From NCBI GenBank assembly GCA_910587055.1, contig CAJUKY010000007.1:1-64000 (forward strand): DNA of 64,000 nucleotides. The letters run 5' to 3'. Position numbers and translations under genes: made by a program. Positions 17,603 through 25,334 of this stretch are shown here, one piece after another (position 1 is the first letter of the stretch; each line of letters begins with the position of its first letter). Below the pieces are notes generated by a model that ran no database searches, was not told where the DNA came from, and was given only the letters and a program-made list of their open reading frames with translations. This DNA comes from Candidatus Gastranaerophilales bacterium. Its GTDB lineage: Bacteria > Cyanobacteriota > Vampirovibrionia > Gastranaerophilales > Gastranaerophilaceae.

Positions 17603-18238
17603 ATGCAAAACAGTATTTCGGATAGAATTTTAAATATAAAAAAAGAAGATTATTTTAAAAAGGCAAACCTTCACACCCACTCGAGTGTTTCAGACGGAAA
17701 GGAAGATTTTGACACCCTTATTGAAGAGGCTGTTGAACTTGGCTTAAAACATTTTTCAATAGCGGATCATAACACCGTTGAAGGGTACAAAAATTCTAAA
17801 TATTTAAATCATCCAATTTTAATCCCCGCAGTTGAATTTGATTGTTTCTATCAAACAAGCTTAATCCATATTTTAGGCTACGGCTTTGATATAAACAGCC
17901 CTGACATTGATACAATATGTACAAAAAATAAATCAGAAACAAAATGCGATATTGTAAGGCTTTTTCATTCAAGACACCCGAAAGATGCCATTGAAAAAAT
18001 TCATAAGGCAGGCGGCATTGCCGTACTGGCACATCCATGCTGCTGTTCTGTTTTGAGTTTAAATTATCTTGTAAAAAAATTGAAATCCTTCGGATTGGAC
18101 GGGATTGAAGTATATTATCCATACAACAGACACAGAGGAATTATAAAATTCCATTCAAGAAAAAAACCGCACATTCTGGCTGAAAAATACAGCCTTATTA
18201 AAACCGGCGGAACGGATGAACATGGAAGCTTAAAATAA
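17603..18238 (+). CDS. PHP-domain metal-dependent phosphoesterase
   Basis: A 211-residue PHP-family hydrolase. Metal-binding motifs are 'NLHTHSSVSDGKEDFDTLIE' (HxH), 'HFSIADHNTVEGY' (ADH), 'IPAVEFDC' (Glu), 'IHILGYGFD' (His), 'AVLAHPCCC' (His) and 'GGTDEHGSLK' (DxH), in the order of the stand-alone TrpH/YciV-like class. These act on nucleotide 3',5'-bisphosphates or short RNA in known cases; the substrate here is open. Three adjacent cysteines after AHP are unusual. The open frame begins at a TTG inside the previous gene, but the ATG at 17603 fits the domain boundary. A terminator follows. Confidence 0.85.
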   Translation: MQNSISDRILNIKKEDYFKKANLHTHSSVSDGKEDFDTLIEEAVELGLKHFSIADHNTVEGYKNSKYLNHPILIPAVEFDCFYQTSLIHILGYGFDINSPDIDTICTKNKSETKCDIVRLFHSRHPKDAIEKIHKAGGIAVLAHPCCCSVLSLNYLVKKLKSFGLDGIEVYYPYNRHRGIIKFHSRKKPHILAEKYSLIKTGGTDEHGSLK

Positions 18239-18246
18239 AACACTTG

Positions 18247-18290
18247 AAATGCCGCCTTAAAAAATATTAAAGCGGCATTTTATATATTTT
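18247..18290. terminator. Bidirectional intrinsic terminator
   Basis: Perfect 9-bp stem AAATGCCGC (18247-18255) / GCGGCATTT (18272-18280) followed by a T-rich run. It ends the plus-strand PHP operon and the converging minus-strand membrane-protein gene. Confidence 0.8.
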
Positions 18291-18297
18291 TCAAATT

Positions 18298-19110
18298 TTA
18301 TCTTCCGTATGTTCTGTTTTCTTTTTCTATTCTTAAATACCACCATGTAAAACATAATGCCCAGTACGGAATAAAAAATTGTGAAAATATCTGGGTGATA
18401 ATATCGGCAGAACCTTTAGGAAGCCCCGCCCCGACACAAACCATTTTTGCAAATATTGCAATCAAGCCCATAATAATAATTGCGGCAATTGTGTATAAAA
18501 TAAGTATTCCCCAGCTTGGAAGATAATTTTTTCCTGAAAGCTTCATACCCTTTACGATTGATTCCCAGGGAGTTAAATTGGGACTTAAGGCGAAAGACTG
18601 TATTGTAACAAGCAAAAACGGACACATAATAACAAGAATGCCGATAGAAATAAGCATTGATAAAACAAGCAGGCTCTTATCACCCATTGCCCCTGCATAT
18701 GCAGCTCCGGCAGCGCCTATACACACAGGAATTAAAGGAATTAAAAAACCGGATATTAAAAGATATGCAACATATCCTCCTCTGTTTTCAAAGGTCTTTG
18801 TATAGTAATCAAGCTCGCGGAGCGGTTCATTTTCAATGATGTGGTTTGAAATTAAAATAAGTCCGCCCATTTTAATTAAATATTTCCATATTGCGTTGCA
18901 AAGAAGTACAATCCCAGCCGTTATAATAATAACTGCAGGTATATAATTTCCCCCTGCAATAAAAAACATACCCGCCCCTATAATAACGGCTCCTAAAATC
19001 TGTAATAAAACAGGTATAGCAAGATATTTTAAAAACATCGGCAGTTTTTCAAAATATATCCCCAATGATTTAACAACAATTGTTCCGATTGAGCTGCTTT
19101 TTTTATACAT
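18298..19110 (-). CDS. Multi-pass membrane protein, unknown
   Basis: A 270-residue protein with about six hydrophobic segments (roughly 27-50, 56-75, 113-137, 146-170, 196-220 and 240-255). They alternate with short charged loops, and a hydrophilic stretch 'NHIIENEPLRELDYYTKTFENR' lies between segments two and three. The general look (an amphipathic segment 'SIVKGMKLSGKNYLPSWGIL' before a late helix pair) resembles bacterial DUF975/YciC-like membrane proteins, but I cannot place it firmly. A weak AAGAAAGA lies before the ATG. It is downstream of the HD-GYP regulator on the same strand with an 85-base gap. Confidence 0.75.
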   Translation of the reverse strand: MYKKSSSIGTIVVKSLGIYFEKLPMFLKYLAIPVLLQILGAVIIGAGMFFIAGGNYIPAVIIITAGIVLLCNAIWKYLIKMGGLILISNHIIENEPLRELDYYTKTFENRGGYVAYLLISGFLIPLIPVCIGAAGAAYAGAMGDKSLLVLSMLISIGILVIMCPFLLVTIQSFALSPNLTPWESIVKGMKLSGKNYLPSWGILILYTIAAIIIMGLIAIFAKMVCVGAGLPKGSADIITQIFSQFFIPYWALCFTWWYLRIEKENRTYGR

Positions 19111-19195
19111 AAAATTTCATCTTTCTTTAAACTTTTAGTAATAAAGAAATTATAGCAAATTTTTATAAAAAAGGCAGAAACTGCGCTTTAAAAAA

Positions 19196-20311
19196 TTATA
19201 CAATCTTAAGGTTGCTTTCCTTTTGAAGAAAGCTGTATTTTGAATAATACTCTTCGGGGTTTTCTTTTGCAAGCTTAATTGTTTCCTGAAGTTCAATAAA
19301 TTTATTTGCCAGATTAGGGTCAAACTGGCTTCCTGCACATCTTTTAATTTCTTCAATTGCAACTTCATGATCAAGTGCTTTTCTGTATGACCTTGTTGAT
19401 GTCATGGCATCATAAGTATCGGCTATGGCTACTATTCTTGAAGACAGAGGAATTTCCTCCCCCTTAAGTCCGTCAGGATACCCCTTACCGTCCCATCTTT
19501 CATGATGAGCCTTAAGCCAGCTTGAAATCCCTGCAAGTTTTTTAACGCTTAATATTAATTTCTCCGAATTGCTCGGGTGCGATTTCATCACTGCAAATTC
19601 TTCATCGGTTAATTTGCCCGGCTTGCATAAGATATTTTGAGGAATGGCAATCTTTCCTATATCATGCAAAAGCCCTGCGGTTTCAATTTCTTCAAGAAGT
19701 TTTTCATCAAAGCCCATTTCTTTTGCAAGGATTAAAGAATATAAAGTAACCCTCAGCGAATGTCCGTGCGTATAAGGATCTTTTGAATCAAGAGCTGATG
19801 AAATAGATTTAATTGTTTTATAAAATAATTCTTTTAAATCTTTCAAAATAGCGGCTTTTGAACTTGTAAGATTATATTTATTAATCCCGAGTTCTACAAT
19901 ATTTGTAAGTTCTTCAGGTTCAAACGGCTTTAGCATATATTGAAAAAGATTACATTTATTCACGGCATCCGTTAATATTTCAACGTCAGCAAAACCCGTA
20001 AGCAGAATTTTTATAACATCCGGTGCGATATCGTTTACTTTTTCAAGAAATTGGGTTCCGTCCATAACGGGCATTTTATGATCTGATACAATAAGAGAAA
20101 TTTTATCCCTGTTTTCTTCAAAAACTTTTAAGCCTTCAAGACCGTTTGAAGCGGTAAGGATATTATATTTACGGTGAAAAGTTCTCTTTAAAAGCTGGAG
20201 ATTATTAATTTCATCATCAACAAGAAGAATAGTTGTTGAGATATTATGGATTTTCGCACAAAGGATATCATCCATTCCATCTATAAAAAATTCTTTTTCC
20301 AGATTTAGCAT
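19196..20311 (-). CDS. HD-GYP response regulator (RpfG-like c-di-GMP phosphodiesterase)
   Basis: A 371-residue two-domain signalling protein. An N-terminal receiver (about 25-145) has the acidic pair in 'LLVDDEINN', phospho-acceptor Asp77 in 'IVSDHKMPVMDG', and the switch Lys in 'YMLKPF'. A linker helix is followed by an HD-GYP domain (about 165-345) with 'DPYTHGHSLRV', HD at 216-217 in 'GLLHDIGKIAIP', 'MKSHPSNSE', 'AHHERWDGKGYPDG' (GYP at 277-279) and 'IVAIADTYDAMTS'. These are all the residues needed for a catalytically active domain that degrades cyclic di-GMP. No sensor kinase is adjacent. About 20 extra residues precede the receiver. The start has AGGG close upstream. Confidence 0.93.
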   Translation of the reverse strand: MLNLEKEFFIDGMDDILCAKIHNISTTILLVDDEINNLQLLKRTFHRKYNILTASNGLEGLKVFEENRDKISLIVSDHKMPVMDGTQFLEKVNDIAPDVIKILLTGFADVEILTDAVNKCNLFQYMLKPFEPEELTNIVELGINKYNLTSSKAAILKDLKELFYKTIKSISSALDSKDPYTHGHSLRVTLYSLILAKEMGFDEKLLEEIETAGLLHDIGKIAIPQNILCKPGKLTDEEFAVMKSHPSNSEKLILSVKKLAGISSWLKAHHERWDGKGYPDGLKGEEIPLSSRIVAIADTYDAMTSTRSYRKALDHEVAIEEIKRCAGSQFDPNLANKFIELQETIKLAKENPEEYYSKYSFLQKESNLKIV

Positions 20312-20444
20312 TTACCCTCGAAACAAATGTCTTTAGACTCTATATCGACACCGCTTTATAAATACTTTAATTAATTTTTTTCATAAAATCAATAATTCAA
20401 GTGTAGGATAGAGTTTTAAGGGTAATTTATTTATTTAAAATTTC

Positions 20445-20987
20445 TTAACAGGATAAGCTGTAGCCCATGTTAGTTTGATCTAAGTAATCATCGTATGTTT
20501 GTTTTGTAGCTTCAAGCACCTGTATTACCGTATCGTTCATTGTTATTTTTTTATTAATATTATCTTCAACTATTTTACTGTCTGCAATTAATTGCTGCTC
20601 TTCGTTACTGTAGCGGTTTTCAATTTCCTGTTTTTTGTTCATCAATTCAATTCTTTGTTCGTTTGAAAGTTTACTCATCAAAGAATCTGAATTAACCGAA
20701 ACAGTCTTAACTGCATTACCGCCCTCAGAATTTTCTTCACCGTTTTCAGCTTCTTCCCCATCAACAGGGATATCATCCAGCGGCTCATTTACATCAAATT
20801 CGGCTTCTACCTGCATAAGTTCGGTTTCTTTATGTTCTTCAACTTTTTGCAATTTGCCGGACAAAACACGATGCGCAGCCTGTAAATCGTCGGACAACTG
20901 TATCTGCTCAAACTGTTTATCGCTGAGCTGGCCTGTCACCAGATAATCTCCGATATATATTGCAGCTGAAAAATGTTGTTCTGACAT
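20445..20987 (-). CDS. Coiled-coil protein, unknown
   Basis: A 180-residue, strongly acidic cytosolic-looking protein without signal peptide or membrane segment. The order is: a short N-terminal domain (1-50, 'IYIGDYLVTGQLSDKQFEQI'); a Glu-rich low-complexity stretch (about 62-93); and a C-terminal half predicted to be two antiparallel coiled-coil helices ('SKLSNEQRIELMNKKQEIE' and 'EQQLIADSKIVEDNINKKIT'). It ends in Cys. I do not recognise the family. Its layout recalls the protein at 59491-60045 (short N-terminus, long helices), but I see no convincing alignment. AGG lies just before the ATG; its long upstream region carries an HLR1-like site and a multi-hairpin array. Confidence 0.7.
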   Translation of the reverse strand: MSEQHFSAAIYIGDYLVTGQLSDKQFEQIQLSDDLQAAHRVLSGKLQKVEEHKETELMQVEAEFDVNEPLDDIPVDGEEAENGEENSEGGNAVKTVSVNSDSLMSKLSNEQRIELMNKKQEIENRYSNEEQQLIADSKIVEDNINKKITMNDTVIQVLEATKQTYDDYLDQTNMGYSLSC

Positions 20988-21380
20988 TTACCTTTTTTCC
21001 GTGTTTGTACACATTTACATGTATATAAAGTATTTTTGTATATAAAAATTGCGCATAGAGTATATACTTCTGTAATAAAAGTTTACAAAGAATTAAATTT
21101 TCTCCTATATAAATGCGGTTTTTAGGCTATACAAAAGAATTTCAAAAGTTGTAAATTATTGTAAAGAAAATAACATAAAATGAAATTGCTGCATCAAAAA
21201 AAACTTTATTAAATTGGAAGAAGTCAACGAACCGAACCGACAAAAGGGTGATTCTCCCCAAAATCTTATTTTTTAGGATAATTTTACATTTCAGCTTATC
21301 TTTTTTAAATAAGAATAATGCTTAAAATTTAATAAACAAGCATTCAAAAAAGTTTTTCTTTCAGTTGTAAATTATGCTTA
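20988..21380. other. Non-coding upstream region of the 20987 gene
   Basis: No convincing gene. It holds an HLR1-like direct repeat on the minus strand (21165 to 21148) with a possible overlapping promoter. A 20-codon open stretch from a TTG at 21214 to TAG at 21276 is locally C-rich and may be a coding remnant. The remainder is simple AT-rich sequence. Confidence 0.5.
21148..21165 (-). promoter_or_regulatory. HLR1-like (RpaB-type) direct repeat
   Basis: The minus strand reads TTTACAATAATTTACAAC, against the cyanobacterial RpaB consensus (G/T)TTACA(T/A)(T/A)NN(G/T)TTACA(T/A)(T/A); only the last base differs. The second TTTACA could be a -35 box, with TATAGC 18 bases downstream, 145-180 bases before the 20987 start. 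A single site found by eye in an AT-rich region is weak evidence. Confidence 0.35.
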
Positions 21381-21477
21381 TTTTATGACATGTGCAAATC
21401 TAACAAGATTTGCACTTTTTATTGTTTGCGAAGAAAACAATAAATGGGATGTGCAACGCACAGACCTTGACATAAAT
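21381..21477. repeat. Array unit 1
   Basis: Closing stem of 6 bp (21382-21387 / 21471-21476). Hairpin A: 9 bp, GTGCAAATC 21392-21400 / GATTTGCAC 21407-21415. Hairpin B: 10 bp, 21418-21427 / 21435-21444. Hairpin C: 5 bp, TGTGC 21450-21454 / GCACA 21458-21462, loop AAC. Confidence 0.75.
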
Positions 21478-21483
21478 CCGTAA

Positions 21484-21582
21484 TTTTATGACATGTGCGG
21501 TGTAAGCCGCACTTTTTATTAAGTTGAGTTTTGCGAAACTTAATAAAAATAAGACGTACGCAGTGCGGATTTTGTCATAAAA
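21484..21582. repeat. Array unit 2
   Basis: Closing stem of 10 perfect bp (TTTTATGACA 21484-21493 / TGTCATAAAA 21573-21582). Hairpin A: 6 bp, GTGCGG 21495-21500 / CCGCAC 21507-21512. Hairpin B: 13 perfect bp, 21513-21525 / 21537-21549. Hairpin C: CGTAC 21555-21559 / GTGCG 21563-21567 with one G-T pair and loop GCA. Confidence 0.75.
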
Positions 21583-21587
21583 CGACA

Positions 21588-21680
21588 TTTTATGACATAC
21601 ATTAGTTGTTACCTGTGCTTTTTATTAAGCTAAAAAGCTTAATAAAATGGGATGTGCATCGCACAGACCTTGGCATAAAT
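21588..21680. repeat. Array unit 3 (hairpin A decayed)
   Basis: Closing stem of 6 bp (21589-21594 / 21674-21679). Hairpin A is degenerate (only about 3 bp). Hairpin B: 12 perfect bp, 21620-21631 / 21636-21647, loop AAAA. Hairpin C: 5 bp, TGTGC 21653-21657 / GCACA 21661-21665, loop ATC. Confidence 0.7.
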
Positions 21681-21697
21681 AAGCAATTGCAGCATGT

Positions 21698-21856
21698 TCA
21701 GCTCTGCTGTGCAAAAAACCAGCGCTTCTTGGATGCAGCTTCTTCCTTGTCCTGATTAAATTTAATAATCTCAAGAGGATTTTGCCCGCTGAAAAGAAGT
21801 TCTAAAATAGGCTCACAGTCTTTTTTTTGTTTTGGTTTTTCTTTAGTCTTGCTCAT
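21698..21856 (-). CDS. Small basic/acidic protein, 52 residues, unknown
   Basis: A short reading frame with an ATG at 21856 and TGA at 21698-21700, preceded by a good ribosome binding site (GAGGG, seven bases before the ATG). The N-terminus is very lysine-rich ('MSKTKEKPKQKKDC'). A hydrophobic middle follows ('EPILELLFSGQNPLEIIKF'), then a charged end with aromatic residues ('KKRWFFAQQS'). No signal peptide. The composition and the start site make it a credible gene, but I do not recognise it. The three-unit hairpin array begins 18 bases past its stop, so the array may be its 3' untranslated region. Confidence 0.6.
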   Translation of the reverse strand: MSKTKEKPKQKKDCEPILELLFSGQNPLEIIKFNQDKEEAASKKRWFFAQQS

Positions 21857-21950
21857 AAAACAGCCCTCAACAAATTTTCCTTTAACTCATTGTCAAAAGA
21901 AAATAAAATTTTCACCATTCCCCTTGAAGGATATTTTAATATACAACCGT

Positions 21951-22691
21951 CTAATAATTACTCGTATAGAATAAAAATCCGATGAGCAAATCTGCAACCA
22001 GAAGATATATGGTGCAAAGAATTGCGGATTTTGTGGTAGAATCACCTACGTTCTTTGCTCCGCCCGTTGTATTGTAGCCTACCGTTGCACACACGGTTGA
22101 TACAATAGCACCGAATATAAATCCTTTCAAAACGCTTATATATATATCTTTTGTATTAAACATAAGCCATACGGAATTAAAATATCTGTTCGGATGCAGG
22201 CTGATTGAAAAATAAGAAACAGCCATGCCGCCCATTACACCTATAAATTCAGCAAGAATTACAACAAACATAACGCTGAAAGCACCCGCTATAATTCTCG
22301 GCGCAAAATAATAGCCGATTGGATTAACCCCGAGAACCTTCATCGCATCCACCTGAGAAGTTACTTTCATATTTGCAATCTGTGCCGTTATTGCAGTACC
22401 TGCTCTTGCACCTATTGCAAGCGCCGCAAATCCGGGGGCAATTTCGCGTATAAGTGCAACACCTAAAAACCCGCCTATGTAATCTTCCGCCCCGCTTAAT
22501 AAAAATTGCTTTGAAACCTGAAGCGCAATAACGGACGATGCAATCATTACTATCATTAAAGATATGCCGAGAGAATCAAAACCTATCTTTGCCGCCTGCG
22601 AAATAACGCTTTTAAATGTTACATTTCCCTTAAACGTATATTTAACGGCTTCAACAAAATTTTGTACACATTGTCCTAAAAATATAATCAT
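21951..22691 (-). CDS. mlaE: MlaE/YrbE-family ABC lipid transporter permease
   Basis: A 246-residue inner-membrane permease of the MlaE family (Ycf63 in cyanobacteria and plastids), which moves phospholipids between membranes with an MlaF-type ATPase and an MlaD-type substrate-binding protein. Features are 'FDSLGISLMIVMIASSVIALQ', then 'FLGVALIREIAPGFAALAIGARAGTAI' in two overlapping conserved blocks. 'AQIANMKVTSQVDAMKVLGVNPIGYY' follows with 'APRIIAGAF', and the C-terminus has 'GAIVSTVCATVGYNTTGGAKNVGDSTT'. All are family landmarks, and there are five to six hydrophobic segments. No ATPase or MlaD partner is adjacent, which is usual for cyanobacterial-type genomes. It is divergent from the GT2-like gene. 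Confidence 0.93.
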   Translation of the reverse strand: MIIFLGQCVQNFVEAVKYTFKGNVTFKSVISQAAKIGFDSLGISLMIVMIASSVIALQVSKQFLLSGAEDYIGGFLGVALIREIAPGFAALAIGARAGTAITAQIANMKVTSQVDAMKVLGVNPIGYYFAPRIIAGAFSVMFVVILAEFIGVMGGMAVSYFSISLHPNRYFNSVWLMFNTKDIYISVLKGFIFGAIVSTVCATVGYNTTGGAKNVGDSTTKSAILCTIYLLVADLLIGFLFYTSNY

Positions 22692-22771
22692 AAAGAAATT
22701 TTAGCATAAATTCTCGTAAAATATCGTAAAGAAAACTGGTTTTTTAATACCTTTTTATTTAGAATTGGGGT

Positions 22772-24358
22772 ATGAGTTTCATATTATTTTTATTATTCTT
22801 ATATTTGATTTTATACTGCATATATCTTTTCACGCTTAATTTTAAAGCATTCTGGAGAAAAGGCTTCCTTAAAAACGAACATTATATGCAGCAGATGAAT
22901 TTGAAAGAAAATAGACTCTGTGTTGCAATCTGGGCAAACAGCAAACATAAAAAGCTTGAGGATTTATTAAAATCTTTAAATAACCAGACTTATTCAAAAC
23001 AGAATTATTCGGTGCATGTTATTGTTCAAAGGGAAAAAGATTCAGTTAATTTCCTCCCCGAATGCATATACGGCGCCATAATCCACTATATTGAAAACCC
23101 TGAATTTTTCTCTAAAGATAAGGCATTATCCGTTTTTATAGAAAAATTGCTTCCTGAAGATAAATTTGATGCTTTTGTATTTTTAGGCGCAGACAGAACC
23201 GTGAACGAAAATTACCTTGAAATGGTGAATAAAAGCATATATGAACCAAATACCATATTGACGGGAAGCTTAAATGTAAGAAATTCTTCTCCAAGCTTAT
23301 TTTTTAAATTAAAATATGAAGTTTTAAAGGCAAAACAGCATTTTGTAAATAATACCGTAAATGTTGCAAGAAGAATGTTTGAATTATCTTCCGTACTTGA
23401 CGGCGGAAACTGCGCCATAACGGCAGATGTCCTTGAAAAAACAGGAAGAATATGTTTTGAAACAAGAAATGATGAATTAAAATATTCTCTTTTTCTTGCA
23501 AGCAATGATTTAAAACCTATGTACTGCCCGTTTATGGAATCTTATGTGGATGTTGAAAGTTTTGATGCAAGCACGGCAAACTTATCTTCAAGATATTCTT
23601 TATTTAAATACTATTTACCGCTTTTGCACAAAAAACCGTGGTATTTCGTTGAATTTGTATTCTCAACCTTAAAACCGGGTGCGCTTTTTGCCTTAATTGT
23701 ATATGCGATACTTTTATATTCTTCATTCACATTCCAATCAGGCATCGGGTTTAAATACGTTTTGCACCTTGGAGTTTTAGGCTTATTCAGCACGTTTACA
23801 GGCATACTTGCCGCAAAGCTTCCTTTAAAATCTTTAATGTATCTTTTCTTGTATCCTATCTGCTCTTTTATGCTTAATTTTAAAGTGGTTACAAAAAAGA
23901 TATCCTTAAAGGGTATTCAAAAACAAATAACGGAAGATGAAAACGTTAATTCCGCCACCGTAAATTCCATAGTTTCAGACGGCAAAAAAGATTTAATCTG
24001 CAAACTTGATTTGGTATCTGAAGACGGCATGAGAAAGGTTGTTTTCAGATTTAAGAAAAGAAGATTTGTATCTGATGCGCATTTAAGAATGTATGATGCA
24101 ATGGAAGATATTTCAAGAAAATTAAAATCAAAAGGCTTTATATTAAAAGTATGCCAGAACTGCGGGCACTTTGAATCCTGCCCTGACGGCACAATAGATT
24201 TATTAAAAGGGGTTTGCAAACTTAAGGAAAACTATGATAACCCCGAAACTGCCGTACAGACTTTAATATGGAATACCTGTCAGGGATTTATGCCGCAAAA
24301 AATCTCAAATATCATTGATGATATGACAAAAAAGAACAATAATACCCCTTTGAGTTAA
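22772..24358 (+). CDS. GT2-like membrane glycosyltransferase with altered active site and Cys-rich C-terminus
   Basis: A 528-residue protein with an N-terminal membrane helix (2-23), a GT2-like cytosolic domain (about 45-290), three to four membrane helices (about 300-385), and a soluble C-terminal domain (about 390-528). In GT2 enzymes the metal site is DxD and the acceptor sites are (E/D)D and QxxRW. Here I see 'AFVFLGADRTVNENYL' (GAD in place of DAD), 'ETRNDELKYSLFLA' (NDE kept) and 'LSSRYSL' (RY in place of RW). So it may be a modified or inactive transferase. The C-terminal domain has 'VCQNCGHFESCPDG' and a later Cys, possibly a metal site. GGGG sits close to the ATG. Divergent from mlaE. 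Confidence 0.78.
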   Translation: MSFILFLLFLYLILYCIYLFTLNFKAFWRKGFLKNEHYMQQMNLKENRLCVAIWANSKHKKLEDLLKSLNNQTYSKQNYSVHVIVQREKDSVNFLPECIYGAIIHYIENPEFFSKDKALSVFIEKLLPEDKFDAFVFLGADRTVNENYLEMVNKSIYEPNTILTGSLNVRNSSPSLFFKLKYEVLKAKQHFVNNTVNVARRMFELSSVLDGGNCAITADVLEKTGRICFETRNDELKYSLFLASNDLKPMYCPFMESYVDVESFDASTANLSSRYSLFKYYLPLLHKKPWYFVEFVFSTLKPGALFALIVYAILLYSSFTFQSGIGFKYVLHLGVLGLFSTFTGILAAKLPLKSLMYLFLYPICSFMLNFKVVTKKISLKGIQKQITEDENVNSATVNSIVSDGKKDLICKLDLVSEDGMRKVVFRFKKRRFVSDAHLRMYDAMEDISRKLKSKGFILKVCQNCGHFESCPDGTIDLLKGVCKLKENYDNPETAVQTLIWNTCQGFMPQKISNIIDDMTKKNNNTPLS

Positions 24359-24483
24359 TTTTTTAACATTGCAACCCTGCACTACGGCACTTGCCAAAAC
24401 TAAAACTAAACGCGCTAAATTAAATTTTATCATTGCGCATTTCGCAAAACACAAAATGGCTCATACACAAAATTCAAACCAAA

Positions 24484-24520
24484 AAAGCTGCCTTTAAATA
24501 AATTATTTAAAGGCAGCTTT
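24484..24520. terminator. Strong bidirectional terminator
   Basis: A perfect 16-bp stem, 24484-24499 with 24505-24520 (arms AAAGCTGCCTTTAAAT / ATTTAAAGGCAGCTTT) and a 5-base loop, lies between the converging GT2-like gene and ycf23. The 120 bases before it hold no gene. Confidence 0.88.
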
Positions 24521-24548
24521 AAAAACATTTTATACGAAGATTATTATT

Positions 24549-25334
24549 TTATTTAACTAATAAATTTTGATTTGCTTCGTATAAATCACGTCTGAATGAA
24601 TCTCTGTATGCAATTGAACCGATAATTTTTCTAACAGCATTAATCATTGCAATTTGAGTTTCCTGCTTATTAACGGCAGAACCAACACCAACTGCGCTTG
24701 CACCTGCGGCAAATGCCAAAGGAGCAGTATCAGCATTAACACCTGAAGCTGTCATTATAGGAATACCTGTGTGTCTTGCGATTTCCATTGTATTAGAAAT
24801 TGTAGTTTTTGCAAGATTTAAAAATTCATGTGCATTTGTTGCTTTATTAATTGCTCCTTGTTTTGTACCTTCAGTTTGAATAAGGTCAATTCCTAAAAGT
24901 TCAAGCTTACGTACAAGTTCAATCTGCTGTTCAATAGCGATATCACCGGGAACGGTAACACATGTGAAAACACCGTTCGGTGTAAGGGTTAAAGTTTCAA
25001 GTGCGATTTCATAAACATCGTCAGCACCGAATTCCATACCTTGTTTATAAAGAGCATCAAAGTTGCCGATTTCAATAGCATCAGCACCCCATTGAACAGC
25101 TTTTGCAAGTTTAAAAGGTTCAACGGATGATACAAAAACAGGGAGCTTTGTATTCTGTTTTGCAGCTTTAATAACTTCTTCATCAGCCGCAACGTCAACA
25201 GCGCTTGCTAAGCCTAATTGTGCAGCCTTTGCAACGTTTCTTACGCTTTCGATATCAAAATTATCAATACCGGCAATAATTTTTACGGCTCTTCTTTCTC
25301 TTAAGTGCCTTTTAAAAACATCAATATTTCTCAT
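24549..25334 (-). CDS. ycf23: Ycf23 / DUF561 TIM-barrel protein
   Basis: A 261-residue protein matching the DUF561 (Ycf23) family of cyanobacteria and red-lineage plastids. Landmarks are 'RRAVKIIAGIDNFDIESV', 'GLASAVDVAADEEVI', 'LPVFVSSVEPFKLAKAVQWGADAIEIGNFDALY' (seen as two adjoining conserved blocks), 'LIQTEGTKQGA', and the phosphate-loop-like 'PIMTASGVNADTAPLAFAAGASAVGVGSAV'. The beta-strand/GA-D pattern is that of a TIM barrel with a C-terminal phosphate site. The true reaction is not known. Its presence is one of the best signs that this genome belongs near Cyanobacteria. Single gene with a strong terminator after it. Confidence 0.92.
   Translation of the reverse strand: MRNIDVFKRHLRERRAVKIIAGIDNFDIESVRNVAKAAQLGLASAVDVAADEEVIKAAKQNTKLPVFVSSVEPFKLAKAVQWGADAIEIGNFDALYKQGMEFGADDVYEIALETLTLTPNGVFTCVTVPGDIAIEQQIELVRKLELLGIDLIQTEGTKQGAINKATNAHEFLNLAKTTISNTMEIARHTGIPIMTASGVNADTAPLAFAAGASAVGVGSAVNKQETQIAMINAVRKIIGSIAYRDSFRRDLYEANQNLLVK

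Larger units (their letters stand above)
21381..21680. repeat. Tandem array of three ~104-bp multi-hairpin units
   Basis: Three head-to-tail units begin with TTTTATGACAT at 21381, 21484 and 21588 (period 103-104). Each is built as: a closing stem TTTATG.../...CATAAA, hairpin A, hairpin B and hairpin C, like a cloverleaf. The units differ in base sequence inside the stems, but the pairing is kept by paired changes (B: TATTGTTT/AAACAATA versus TATTAAGTT/AACTTAATA versus TATTAAGCT/AGCTTAATA). Units 1 and 3 have almost identical last 32 bases (two differences). It lies between a 52-codon gene and the 20987 gene, both on the minus strand. It could be a structured RNA, a structure-selected repeat element, or serial terminators (hairpin A is followed by TTTTT on the plus strand in units 1 and 2). 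Confidence 0.8.

Noticed and set aside
18297..19110. Assignment of the membrane protein to a named transporter or GDPD membrane-domain family
   Set aside because: Hydrophobic pattern only; no diagnostic residues seen, so left as unknown.
21216..21260. GGTTCGGTTCG on the minus strand, recalling a tRNA T-arm
   Set aside because: No acceptor, D or anticodon stems can be formed around it.
21214..21276. Short open stretch that might be the end of a transposase or other lost gene
   Set aside because: Only 20 codons, no start with a ribosome binding site, and no recognisable motif. Kept only as a note on the intergenic region.
21400..21588. 62-codon minus-strand frame within the hairpin array
   Set aside because: It spans two array units and consists of stem sequence; it has no ribosome binding site.
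21381..21680. CRISPR array
   Set aside because: There are only three units, the repeats are about 100 bp with internal palindromes and no unique spacers, and no cas gene is near.
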